Source: Antrodiella citrinella (taxonomy: Eukaryota > Basidiomycota > Agaricomycetes > Polyporales > Steccherinaceae). Taken from it: a stretch of 56,399 nt of DNA. This document shows positions 1 through 9,821 of this stretch, one piece after another. Both the position numbers and the translations under genes were made by a program. The number at the start of each line of letters is the position of its first letter. Position 1 is the stretch's first letter. Location: NCBI GenBank assembly GCA_004802725.1, contig SGPM01000168.1, positions 1 through 56,399 on the forward strand. The letters are read 5' to 3'. The notes beneath the pieces were generated by a model, which saw only the letters and a list, made by a program, of their open reading frames with translations, did no database searches and was not told the DNA's origin.

Positions 1-612
1 CAAAGCTCTCGCTAGCTGCGTGCTTCGCGTCCGCTATATTTTGTTTGGTGCGAGACCTTTCTTCTATCTCGCATTCCTTCGCTTCTCTGATTGCCTGGTA
101 GGCCAACTTTTGTGTCATTTTTGAGAGTTTTGCACCTGTGAGCCGTAGATCTGTTGGGATCGTAAAGTTGATCGCGTCAGGTTGTTCTTTCGCAGCACCG
201 TCTTTTGCATTTTGTTGTGCAGCCTCGTTATTGGTCTGTCCTTGCAGCCGTTTTACACATTTCATCAGGACAGGTTGTCCCCTTTTTCGGAGACTCGCCA
301 CCGTCGGCGCCTCGCCTGGATGATGTCTCTGTTTGCTATACCCACATAGCCTCGGTCTTCTTGGCTTGCTAGGTATTTGTTCACACTATTTAGGGTGTAT
401 TGCGAGACAGTCTCTATCGCTAACTTATCGTTGGGGGTGTCCACTTGTGCCGCTTTCATCATCGCGGTTAGTGCACCTGCTTGGCTCGATTGGGTTACAG
501 CTTCTGGTAGTCTCAGCGAGAAGTTCCGCACATCGTTTTCACTGATGTAGCCTCCCGCGCCAGCCTGCTCTGATGCACTGTTCGAGCTAATACACGCGCT
601 GTCTATTGTCAC
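1..612 (-). pseudogene. LINE RNase H domain and C-terminal tail, decayed
   Basis: The frame at 265-612 aligns by pattern to the RNase H of basidiomycete LINEs: TIDSACISSNSAS, then AGAGGY, NDVRNFSLRLP, and EDRGYVGIANRDIIQA. Two usual catalytic positions appear lost: the Glu of the QxGEL motif is Ala (SSQAGALTA), and the Asp of the TDSQY motif is Val (ETVSQYT). Past a frame break, positions 1-240 encode the usual tail (IPTDLRLTGAKLSKMTQKLA), and the element continues beyond the window. The RNase H is therefore probably inactive. Confidence 0.75.
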
Positions 613-667
613 AGTGGTCGTGCTTCGCGGCTCGTCTTCCGTATGGATGATTGGTAAGCATTTTGTG

Positions 668-1981
668 CTAGTCGTCTGCCTTTCGTGAAGATTCTGAAAA
701 CTTCATGGACACCGGTGTCCATGGTGCTGCCAGTTCCGATTTGTTGCCAAACCAAGCTCCTAGGATTCGGACATTCTCGCCATCTGGAACTATGTGGATA
801 TTCGCCGCGATTGGGTTTGTGAGCCCTTTCATTGTTCTAGTTTCAATAAGTCCTTCTCTGAACGCTTCGGTTCCTATAGGGATAATCTCTGTTTTGGTTA
901 CATTAAAATTTGCACGCGACGCTATGCCTATGCACCACTCGTCCAAAATTGCCTCAAGAGCATCAAAGTCGTCATCTTCTGAGAGGTATGTTGTCGTATC
1001 ATCCGCAAAAAGGGTGGCTATTAATCTTTCTTCTGATCCAGGGATTTTGAGTCCTTTTGGGTTCGATTGCCGTAAGGCTTCTGCCAGAGGTTCGATTGCT
1101 AGGTCGAAGAGCAGACATGACAGAGGGTCTCCTTGGCGGACTCCGCGTTCTACGTGGAATGATTTGCTCAGGTGCCCGTTGACCATCACTTTGGTTGATG
1201 CGTGTTCGTACAGTGAGCGGACAGTTTGGATGAAGTTTTTTGGGATTTCGAACGCTTCTAACGTCCACCACAGATAATTGTGTGCTATCTTGTCGTAAGC
1301 TTTCTCTTGATCAAGGGCCACAATCATTCCATTATGCTCAGTGGCCTCGGCGTACTCCATTATCATCCTCGTTAGTTTTGTCTGGTCTTTGATATTCCGG
1401 CCGGGTATGAAACCTGCTTGGTTTTCGTGGAAAAAGGTTGGCGCGGCTTCTGCAAGTTTTACTGACAATGCTTTGGTGAGCAATTTGTAGTCTGTGTTTA
1501 GCAGCGTGATTGGCCTGTAGTTGCTGATCTCGTTTCTGTCATTTTTCTTGTAGATCGGGCACATCCAGCCGTCTGCAAAGCCGGTATCTTTATCGACCCC
1601 GTGTCTTTCAACGTCGTTGAATACCGCTGTAAGCAGTTTGACAATATTGAATGCAGGTTTCTCTGCTCGTTCGTCTTCCTTATAGCGCTCATTGAGTGTT
1701 TTCCATAGATCATATGTTGCCCCGTCTATTCCTGCCGCAGATCCGCTCTTGGATTTCTTGAGCGCGTTTTCGACATCATTCTCGGTGAGTTCTTTGCTCA
1801 TGGTATCTGTTTGTTGTTGCGTGAGGTGTCTCTCAATTCTATCGAGCAGTACTCTCATCTTTTCCGCTCGTTGGATTGGGTTGCTTACGGGCTCGGCCTC
1901 TTGGAATTTTTCGTGGTAGTCCCGGGCTAGGTTTGACATTCTCGTGAGCTGTCTCCGGCTTCTTGAGAGCGTATATGACAT
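668..1981 (-). pseudogene. LINE reverse transcriptase domain
   Basis: The 437-codon frame carries a full RT palm. The fingers motif NYRPITLLNTDYKLLTK and GFIPGRNIKDQ come first, then the first catalytic Asp in ALDQEKAYDKI, the RQGDPLSCLLF motif, and the catalytic pair in TLFADDTTTYL. These match non-LTR retrotransposon RTs. The N-terminal stretch (SGSAAGIDGATYDLW) matches the usual region just before the fingers. The frame ends near a WTPV motif and then shifts. Most of the thumb and zinc-finger region that normally follows is missing. The RT motifs themselves look intact, but the element around them is not. Confidence 0.93.
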
Positions 1982-2360
1982 CTTGTGGCTTCTTATCTTT
2001 GTTTATCTGCGACCAGTATTTGCTTATCGTTTCGCCTTCTAGTTTGTTTCGTGTTGCAACATCGATCCGCTTCTTTATGTGGCGCTTCTGGGCGAGTTGG
2101 ATGAGCTTCTCTTGGAGCGGTCCTGCTTTGGCCAGCTTCTCTTCCTCTGACAGTAGACTGTTCCCGTTTAATCTGCCAATCTCTGTCTCTATCTCATTTA
2201 TTTCTTTGACGATTGACGGGAAGACTTGTTTTTGCCGTTTTCTTGCAAAGTCCAGGATGTCTTTCTTATACTGGTGCCACACCTTCTGCAGATTTTGGGA
2301 TTGGCTTCTTTGGGTGATTTTCTTCATCTTTTCTTCTGCTTCCATCCCTTGCTCTTTCAT
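1839..2360 (-). pseudogene. LINE endonuclease-RT linker (helical, charged)
   Basis: This 173-codon minus-strand frame is Lys/Glu/Gln-rich and predicted helical, with KKRIDVATRNKLEGETISKY typical of the linker between endonuclease and reverse transcriptase in fungal LINEs. It lies exactly between those two domains. Its last part runs out of frame over the start of the RT frame, so a frameshift near 1980 separates it from the reverse transcriptase. Confidence 0.7.
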
Positions 2361-2503
2361 GAATTTCTTGAGCGGTTTGTCACTCAGTATATGGTCAGCG
2401 TCCAGATCCTATGTCTGGCGCCGCTTTGGTGACAACCTCTACTGACACCATGCTATGGTCCGTTTCTAGACCGTATGGTTCTGTGGACCAGTTTCGCGAC
2501 ATG

Positions 2504-3170
2504 TCAACAAGGTCCTTTTTCATGTATATTCTGTCCAGGCGCGACATGGTCTGCATATTTGTTTGGTGGAACGTGAATTCCGTGGGGGGCTACAGGGTAC
2601 GTGTGTCGCCATCCGTCTACTAGCTCAAGATTCGTTTTTAGATCGTCTAGCGCGAGAGTTGCTACTGGTTCGTCTGTGTGGGCGGGTCTTCGATCATTTG
2701 CTTCCTCGACTACATTGAAGTCCCCGAGGAGAATATTAGGCCTTCTTCTGAGGTTCTGTGTCATTGGTTGGTCGTCTATCCAGGCTTGAATATCGTCCCA
2801 GAATTTACCATTCTCGACTGGCATAGATTGCCATTACTTTGATGACATCGTCTTTGTATGTTGGGACGTTTACGGCTATGGCTCTGCCAGGTATGAGCAC
2901 ATCCATCGTTGCTCGATTTGCATTGACAAGCTGTTTGTTCAGGATCACTGCGACGCCCGCTCTCGCTGTCGGGGAGTCTGGGTCTGCAGATGCCAAAACT
3001 TTCATTCTTTTATCGAATCGGGCTTCAATGTCATCAGCTCGTTCTGGTGTCATGTGGGTTTCCTGGATTGCTATAACTCCAATCTTCTTCTCTCGCATCA
3101 GCTGGTTCACATGGCTCATTTTGTTTTTGGGGTGTGCAGAGCTCGCGGGTCCGTACCCTTCAATATTCAA
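2504..3170 (-). pseudogene. LINE endonuclease domain (AP/EEP type), frameshifted
   Basis: The first part (2805-3170) contains IAIQETHM, the catalytic Glu motif of exonuclease-endonuclease-phosphatase enzymes, and a following AGVAVILN strand. The second part (2504-2824, another frame) contains LLGDFNVVEE, matching the conserved GDFN motif. This domain nicks target DNA to prime reverse transcription. The two pieces join only through a frameshift near 2810-2820, so the copy is broken. The downstream SDH motif expected of the family is not clearly seen, though ADH at the matching place may be its remnant. Confidence 0.85.
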
Positions 3171-3767
3171 GGTTGCGATTTTGACCGAAGCTTTTTTTGC
3201 AGCTTTCCACTTTTTTTCCGCTGTCTATACGACTCAGTGGCTTGTCTGACGTTGTCACAGTCAGGTCTTGGAGGGCCTGAACTTTCATTGGCCTCTCTGA
3301 GGCTCTCTCTGGTTCTGCGAGTTTCCTTGTTGTCTCGTAGAGGACCCCTGCGAGTTTCTATGTTGTCTCGCATGGTTTGGTGTGGACCTTCTCTGGGTTC
3401 CAACACGTCTGGATGGGGCTGGTAAGCCTCTCATCCTTCCAGTCTGGGATTGGTTACCCGACGTGCTTCGCTGGGGTTGTTGTCCCGCGGTATCTCTCTG
3501 GGGGTTTGCGCGAGCTTCATTTGCTCCTGACCCTTCCAGATCTCTTCCTGGGCTCCATTCTGGGATCGTCTCAGGTTGCGTAGGTGGTTGACCGTCACCG
3601 CCGGAACTGTCTAGGTGTTCTAGACTGCTGTGTGCAAGTTCCGACTCTAGTCTTCCGTTCCTTACGCGTCCGTCCTCCGAACCCCCAATCTCATCATCAG
3701 CCCTTTGCCGGACGGTCTGGACAGACGGGCCTCCGAGAGAGGGTTCTCCATTGCCGTTTTCGGTCAA
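3167..3767 (-). pseudogene. LINE ORF1-like remnant (low complexity)
   Basis: Two overlapping minus-strand frames (3285-3767 and 3167-3406) encode a hydrophilic stretch rich in Gln, Arg, Ser, Gly and Pro, with recurring short Arg-Glu-rich tetrad repeats such as ETRRGPLRDN near the junction. It lies directly upstream of the endonuclease, where fungal LINEs carry ORF1 or the start of ORF2. No zinc knuckle is visible. The frame change near 3290-3400 suggests decay. It could instead be the variable N-terminal region of the ORF2 polyprotein. Confidence 0.5.
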
Positions 3768-3770
3768 ACC

Positions 3771-4815
3771 GTCGTTGCGTTGGGTGTGTATGTCTTGTAT
3801 TGTGTTCGTTGCGAGGTTTGTGCTCCTTCCATTTTGACTTGCTGGGCCTAGTCGGATATCAAAGCGTGGTTACTAGCAGCTGTTCTTCGCGGGAGAGGAG
3901 AGTTTGGGCATCCCCTCCCCCGCGCCGAACTTTGTCAGTATTGACTAGACTCTACTTGTACCTACTTAGCCTAATATCACTTCTTTTATCCCGCTTTCCG
4001 CTTTCCTGTGCGCACGCGCCAGTAAATGTGGGCTTTCGGCGGCACGAGAAGACGTTCCGTCACGTCATCTTCTCGGTTTTCGTCTACCCCCAAAGGTAGG
4101 AATGCTCGCGACGCAGCTTAGACTGTGTTGGGCTTGACGGTATCTGGCTTTATACTCTCTGTGGACGGCCACATTGAAAGGTACTGAAACTCATTGTATA
4201 GCAGACAGTTGTCATATTCTCTAGGTACATGTGTATGGGGATATTCAGAAACGGTGGTTTCCATTCGGGCTAGCTATGCTCCAGCCGCCCCAGCCGCTCC
4301 AGCCGCCACGACCGCGACCGCGACCTCCTCTTCCCCCACCGCGCTTGCAAGGGGAGCCGTCATATTCCTTAGGTTTATTGGCCTCGATGGTCTTCTTCTC
4401 GGCATTGGTGAAGTCCTGGAGGCTAGGGCCGTACCAGTGTTCGATGTGCAGGAAGGGGCACAGCTCCGTCGGGTGTTACGACGAAGCGTAATAAGCAAGT
4501 CGAGGTTCTATCTGAGTAGTGATGTCACTTGTCTGAGTCTTGCTTAGGACGCTTTGTGTATTGAACAAAGGAGGTCAAGCTGAGGATGGTCCACAGCGAG
4601 ACTGCTAGTTTATATACAAGTACAGATATGATGAGTCAAGAGAAAAGATAAGCAAAGAGACTTAGTAATACAGCGGGCATCGATGAGTAAGCCCTACAGC
4701 TTATGTTGAATAAGCAAGTCACATGATAAGTAAATCATGTGTAGATGAGTCATGACGAATGACGAGACAAAGAATAAGAGTCCGTTAAGCAAAAAAGAAA
4801 AGAAAAGAAATATAA
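3771..4815. other. Inter-element DNA with a decayed minus-strand coding fragment
   Basis: No intact gene is recognised here. On the minus strand, about 4540 to 4270, one frame (with one stop) reads HWYGPSLQDFTNAEKKTIEA followed by a Gly/Arg run (GRGGRGRGRGGWSGWGG), which looks like a former nucleic-acid-binding C-terminus. On the plus strand the same bases give only Pro/Ala-rich low complexity. The stretch 4640-4815 is A-rich and probably marks the truncation point of the element to the right. Confidence 0.35.
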
Positions 4816-5224
4816 CTACAAGTTACAACGAAAACTGTAACAAGAGTTCATAGAAGAGTGGTTTGGACGTGGAACGTGGGGGTAAGAATAGTTCTGGACG
4901 AGGCAAAAAACATTAGGTTTGTGTGGTTTGGGGACGAGAGAAAGCGGCGAAGTTTGAAACGGCCCAAGCAACGACTCGACATCAGAACGAGAAAGTGGAC
5001 CAAGGTATCTACCGAGATTAAATTCGTGATTAAGGATGCGATTAAATTCGGGAAGGTTGTCGTAGAGGGATGTATTATTAAGAGGGGTTTGCGTGTGAAT
5101 AATAGGGGGAATGCCAATGTTAAAACCAAACTGTAGTGACTGTGGAATGGATGGAAATTCGTCGATGAGGCCCGACTCTTGCAGCAGTACTTCCCAGGCC
5201 TCTGCGTGGAGTGGTGTCACCGCC

Positions 5225-5755
5225 CTACGCCTTCTCTGCTCTAGGGCAGTTGTTGGCGCCATGGTCTGAGCGACCACAGCCGGAGCAGTCGTGGCGGTGA
5301 GATCGACTCCGAGACGGGCATCCGTTAGGACGTTGCCACTCCATGCAGAGTTCGATGCCGTTCTTGTCAACAATGCGTCCCTGGTCGTTGCGGCTCGCGT
5401 AAGCAGCAGACCCGTCAAAGATGGTGGGGGAATCGCATTTTGAGAGAACGTGGTACTCGCGGCTCAGGCAGATGGCACACGCCGCGGTGGGCTTGCCTGA
5501 TCCTTTCTCTGCGCCTTGAAAGGAATGACCTGGAGCCTGGCCGCGACGAGTTTGAGTGTCTCGATCACGGGTGCGCGACTGGGAGGACTCTCCTCGATTT
5601 GACATGTATGGAGGGGAAGCAGAGCGTCGACGAGAGTCACGAGACCCTGAGTTGACGTTGGACGGGGGAAGGGAGTAGCCATATGTACGACGACTTGGAC
5701 CCGCTGAAGGTCCTCGACCTCTTGCATCTCGGTCTCGGTCATTGCTGAGTACAGT
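5225..5755 (-). pseudogene. Zinc-knuckle segment of the retroelement
   Basis: The minus-strand frame contains a Ser/Arg-rich lead, then CAICLSREYHVLSKC, then LCMEWQRPNGC, then HDCSGCGRSDHGANNCPRAE. The spaced Cys/His residues match the double-knuckle region upstream of RT in many Agaricomycete retroelements, probably binding element RNA. The open frame reaches into the TGGA microsatellite as a meaningless HPSIHPSIH repeat, so the real start is probably a splice acceptor near 5755 (CTCAG). The exact junction with the upstream gag-like ORF could not be matched in phase. Confidence 0.65.
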
Positions 5756-5769
5756 GTCGTACTGGATTT

Positions 5770-5914
5770 TGAATGGGGATGGATGGATGGATGGACGTGA
5801 CATGCAGTGCACAGGCGTATGGATGGATGGATGTGACACATGCACGGGAGCATGGATGGATGGACGTGACACGTGCACGAGAGTATGGATGGATGGATGG
5901 ATGGATGGATGGAC
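5770..5914 (+). repeat. TGGA tetranucleotide microsatellite, imperfect
   Basis: Runs of ATGG/TGGA units are broken by three related spacers containing ACGTG, CACATG or CACGTG, giving a higher-order pattern of about 45 bases. It lies between the gag-like ORF and the zinc-knuckle segment of the retroelement. Such tracts mutate by slippage and will vary between strains. Confidence 0.95.
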
Positions 5915-5961
5915 GTGCAAAGATTAAAGTCGCAAATTTGATGTGAGCATACAAGAAAAGG

Positions 5962-6567
5962 TCAGCAAGCCTGTACGTTTGAACGACTCGTAACACGTAC
6001 CCTTGCAAAAGTCGTAGCACGATCTGCTTCCACACGATCGCGGACCTTGTCCTCGCACTGCATCATGACTGCTTCATCGATGATTGCGATGTCAAAGAGT
6101 TCACGCTTCTGTTCCAGGCGATCGTAATATTCCCTGCGAACATCGGCTTGGTACTGTACCAGGATTTGCTCGCCATACGTCTTGTGTCGTACGCTATGCA
6201 TTTCGAGGTTGTAGAAGAAGGCGTGGAAAGAGTTGATAATGGCGTCGGGATATCCCATGGTATTCATTTCGTGGAGGAGAACCGACCGGGCTTGAGCGAC
6301 TTCAGACCATGATAAGTTCTCGTCGGGAACTACCTTCTTGTAGGCTTTCAAGTCCGTGAGCGATTTGAACTGCAGACCATCCGTGGTGCTAATGAGCCCG
6401 TAGTTGTTATTCCCGGCTTCCCAGGCAGCTATCATCTGTGCAACTGGGTCAATATCTGGCTGAGCTGCCAGCATGGTATCCCTGATCCCACGGAAGGCTG
6501 CTGATGTGAAATCCGGACAGCGCTGCTCGTACGGGTTAACTTCCAGTCGTTCAGCTGGTTCGTCCAT
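5962..6567 (-). CDS. Gag-like ORF of the truncated retroelement
   Basis: A 201-codon ORF starts with MDEPAERLEVNPYEQRCPDF and is acidic and helical through most of its length. It resembles the N-terminal ORF that precedes the zinc-knuckle ORF in basidiomycete retroelements. The last about 15 codons look like read-through into an intron or spacer, because a GTACGT donor-like site occurs at its end and the TGGA microsatellite follows. No known catalytic motif is present; a structural, nucleic-acid-packaging role is inferred from position. Confidence 0.55.
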   Translation of the reverse strand: MDEPAERLEVNPYEQRCPDFTSAAFRGIRDTMLAAQPDIDPVAQMIAAWEAGNNNYGLISTTDGLQFKSLTDLKAYKKVVPDENLSWSEVAQARSVLLHEMNTMGYPDAIINSFHAFFYNLEMHSVRHKTYGEQILVQYQADVRREYYDRLEQKRELFDIAIIDEAVMMQCEDKVRDRVEADRATTFARVRVTSRSNVQAC

Positions 6568-7130
6568 GGCGATGAATCAATGACCGGTGCTCGTAGAATA
6601 AGCTCGAGAAGTCGGAAGGAGAAATAATAGGAAGGAATAGGAAGAATGAAAAGATCGAAGCAGGCCGTACGCAGCTATGTCAGACTGCTGGTACGGCGAT
6701 GGTAGAGAGGAAGAGAAACGTTGGCGTTTAGCGCCCTCCGCCTAACGTAGACTACATTCTAGGGAGCGCTCGTACCTCACGCTACCTAGACTCACAGTAA
6801 GGAGACATCAATTCGAATCTTCGGGGATTGAAAAGTGAAGACTTGGGTGAGAAATTTGACATTCGTGTGCGAACATTCTACGGAAGACGTACAAATTGAG
6901 GATGAGCAGTCGAACGCTGAACACGGAGCGCTGAGCACTCGGGATATCGGGAGCCGATCGAAGTTGCGAGGGCTATGGGAAGTTGAAGTTCACGTCCAGG
7001 CGAATTACGTTGGGGAAGCGTGTTTAGCCTATTGCGAGGCGGATATATTAGAATGCGATGATGACAATACAGGTGGAAGTTCTGGTTGTTTGGTTCCAGA
7101 AGCAACATGATTAAGACTAGAAGTCGAGGG
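6568..7130. other. Gene-free stretch upstream of the retroelement
   Basis: Purine-rich sequence (6600-6660) precedes the retroelement ORF start and may be its 5' leader. The rest shows only short open frames in both strands without recognisable motifs. Nothing further is supported. Confidence 0.5.
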
Positions 7131-8781
7131 TCAGAATAACTCTGCTGCGGTTACATATACATCAAAGAACACATACGGGTGTATAGCGAGATGAGTGGTG
7201 AGTATACCGACCGAATCACCCGGATCCAGAGCTTTTGCGTCGATGGGTAAATTACCTTCCCGCGTGCTGTCATCTGTTTGACTGAAGGGCACGTTTCTAT
7301 GAGAATGTGTCATTTCAAGCGTGACTCGTGCTTGTACTTACTTTGCATTTCGATCCACTTTCGTTTGCATGAGAAAAACTACGGCTTGTGAAGATACAAT
7401 TATGCTGACAGAGACAGGTGAGCAAAACTTATGTTGAAAACAAAGCGGTAAGCCGAACCTGATCATAGCCCCTACGTACGTGCATCGTCAACAATCACTG
7501 TCCGCGTCAGGTTGGATTGAGCGAATACGCACCGGGAAAGGCAAAGAAGACGTTCATGACAGGATTGAGGTTTAGGATCATGAATATCTTTTACGGCAGA
7601 GCGACGAATCAATTGTCAGTTCGAGTGAAGGTTGCCGGTATGTCGACGGACGCACCAACATAGGCAAATTCATCGCCAGAGTAGCAAAAAGGTATCCGAT
7701 TCCCTGCCTATACAAGGTCAGCCACAGCGGTGACGTTTGTGCAAGCACTCGCGTGGAAAGACCAGCGATGGTAGACAGGAGAATGATAGTATCCAGCGAC
7801 ATAGCTGTAGAATGACGGTTCATTGAGATGACTGAAGGAAAAGGCCCTTGCCACGTACTATACGCGTAGAAAACCAAGACTATTTTGTTCCGTCTCAAGC
7901 CTACGGGATGGATCATCTCGCAGCTTATGCCGGAAGGAATCAGGAAAGAATCTGTTTTGACTTGAAGGCCAAGAACAAAGCCTGTCGGTTTCAGTGTTAG
8001 GAGTAATGTAAAATCGACCGGCATGCGAGCTGCACAAACCTACTGTGCAGATCGTCCATTGTGCCAGTAAAAGGGCTAGCAACAGAAGTATCATGGGTCG
8101 ATTCCGCCTATAAAGTGCTAACCTAGAGACGATTGAATTCTGGATGTTTCTGACTGAAAGACGATCAGGACATACGGACGGAGCATGATGTTAGTGCTGG
8201 AGAAAACTACAACGAACGCAGTCAAGACCTGCATGATTCATGAGACTTTTTGATCGATAGCGGAAAGAGGTACATACAGGTAGACCTCTTAACAGATCTG
8301 GTTAGACGATAAGCAATCGGGATGAGGGGGGGCCTTAGAGAAGAGCAGAGTTACATACGTGCACAGGATTCACCGTATTCTGCACTGAACATCACGATCC
8401 TAAGGCTATCATCAGTATCCGGGATGACCTTCGAATTGGCAGCACATACGTGAAAATTGCTCCGCCCAGAGCACAGTAGCGACCCAGCAAGTAAGGAATC
8501 TGAGAGATTCCGCAACTTGTCAGAGTCTTTCGTTTAGAGTAGTCACGTCACCTACATGAGGTAGAGCAACTGTCTGTTTGCCCTGTAGTAACGGGAGCTC
8601 TACATGACGTAGAGACATACAAAAATAGTACCTACAAACGACGCGTCAACATGAAAATCTGCCAGTGAATGGTTGACATGATCTAGAGGACGTACAAAAA
8701 TCCTCCCAGCAGAACCAACACGACCTGAACGTATGCTTTCTGGCTTGCCGCTTCAACGGCTGGGTCCAGCCAGTTCGTCAT
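7131..8781 (-). CDS. Seven-transmembrane protein, Agaricomycete family (copy A)
   Basis: An intron-rich gene that I recognise only as a lineage-typical 7TM family. The start (8781) gives MTNWLDPAVEAASQKAYVQV and a first membrane helix. Later exons give IPYLLGRYCALGGAIF, then MILLLLALLLAQWTICTV, then SGISCEMIHPVGLRRNKIVL, then TIILLSTIAGL before SPLWLTLYRQGIGYLFATLA, then NLNPVMNVFFAFPG, a last helix IIVSSQAVVFLMQ, and an acidic hydrophilic tail ending at 7131. The order matches copies B and C. The junction between FAFPG and the last helix did not resolve in phase, so one exon edge is uncertain or the copy has an indel. It is probably a plasma-membrane protein. It resembles DUF6533-type proteins, but I am not sure it belongs there. 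Confidence 0.6.
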
Positions 8782-9821
8782 GACGGCAAAAAGGCCTGGA
8801 CACGACGACGGTGACGCGAGGACGTTCAACTTCCAGTCTTGCGCTGACACCTACGATAGACGCGTCGACTCAACCACTGAGCGACAGAATTGAAAGGAGA
8901 TATCTATGCGACACGCAAAGCCGCAGGAGTGGGCATTTGAAGGCATTTGAGCATGGTGTACGTTGGCGTCAAATTGAAGGAGTAATGATGGTTATATCAG
9001 GAACGACTTCACAGAAGGTTTTGCAGTCGGTGTCAAATGGTGCCCGGTGACTGACAGCGACTAAATAGAAACAGGTGGAGGATGCTAACTTGGCCTAGGC
9101 GACGGGTGCACTCTCCATGAAATTTACAATGTGTGATCCCAAAGTACCAATCGCATCGCCTTGAGGGTAGACAAACTCGAAACAAACAACGAATCGGGGA
9201 TGGTGTATCGCGTACTCAGGCTGCAGGAGTTCTCGATGTAGGAGGTCAGGACTCCGAATGAGTGAGAACCAGTGACTCTCTGAATGAATTATAACAAAGG
9301 TACGACACTATGAGTAAGACATAGACGTGCAATCGGTGAGAGAGTACATACAAGGCGGAACATAGATTGGGACAAGATTCTTAAGCCTGAACATCCACAC
9401 TCCGAAGCTTCTGCAGTCGTCGTCTTAATATCGTCACCAGCGGGCGTCGTTGCGCTATAGGGTGACTGCGTGGGACGACGAAGCGGAGTCTACACTTCAC
9501 CCTGGTCGCGAAGCGAAAGGGAACAAGCTTCCAGATACGATTGAAAGGAGACGAGAAAATATAGCTACAGGAGACTTTTCCGAATCTATGGGAGATATAC
9601 AGGGTACGTGTTGTCGTAAGGGCAGATTGGGCGTACCCATGGTTGAAAGCAGACGAGGGTGATCGGGTCCCTACTGGGCAGATATGGTGGGATTGCTGGC
9701 GATATAATGAGATACATGGTTTTGATCTTAATCGCCGTGAAAGAAACTCACCGGTTTAGTACAATATGCGTGGTGAGCAGATCAGGTACAGGTACATCGT
9801 CGCTCTTGCTGCTGTCAGCGT
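8782..9821. other. Spacer between 7TM copies A and B
   Basis: Only short open frames without motifs are present on either strand. It probably contains the promoter of copy A, whose start is at 8781 on the minus strand, and the 3' region of copy B. Confidence 0.5.

Larger units (their letters stand above)
1..3770 (-). mobile_element. Degenerate LINE-type (Tad-like) non-LTR retrotransposon, running off the left edge
   Basis: Read from right to left, the minus strand gives the usual order of a fungal Tad-like LINE: a low-complexity, Arg/Gln/Ser-rich ORF1-like stretch, an AP-type endonuclease, a helical linker, a reverse transcriptase, an RNase H and a C-terminal tail. The frame is broken at several places (around 3170, 2810, 2400, 1980 and 690), so no single long ORF remains. 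The distance from the end of the RT palm to the RNase H start is only about 100 nt. Related elements normally have several hundred codons there, so an internal deletion is inferred. Domain assignment is from motifs seen in the translation; the clade name Tad-like is from memory of basidiomycete LINEs. Confidence 0.88.
4816..6567 (-). mobile_element. Truncated zinc-knuckle/RT retroelement (DIRS-like or related)
   Basis: Three minus-strand blocks follow in order: a gag-like ORF (6567 to about 5965), a zinc-knuckle segment (about 5750 to 5225) and the N-terminal start of a reverse transcriptase (about 5240 to 4850). The RT block shows TPLHAEAWEVLLQESGLIDE and then LSLVPKPHKPNVFCLVQNYS, the entry to an RT of the type found in DIRS-like or related basidiomycete elements. 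After that the sequence loses similarity, so the catalytic palm is absent. The knuckle frame ends in a stop just where the RT frame starts one register away, which could be a frameshift or decay. No LTRs or terminal repeats were found. The class label is from memory and tentative. Confidence 0.7.

Noticed and set aside
705..1277. A 190-codon plus-strand frame
   Set aside because: Antisense to the LINE reverse transcriptase, which has all RT motifs.
5742..5927. Small protein of Trp-Met-Asp-Gly repeats on the plus strand
   Set aside because: Pure translation of the TGGA microsatellite.
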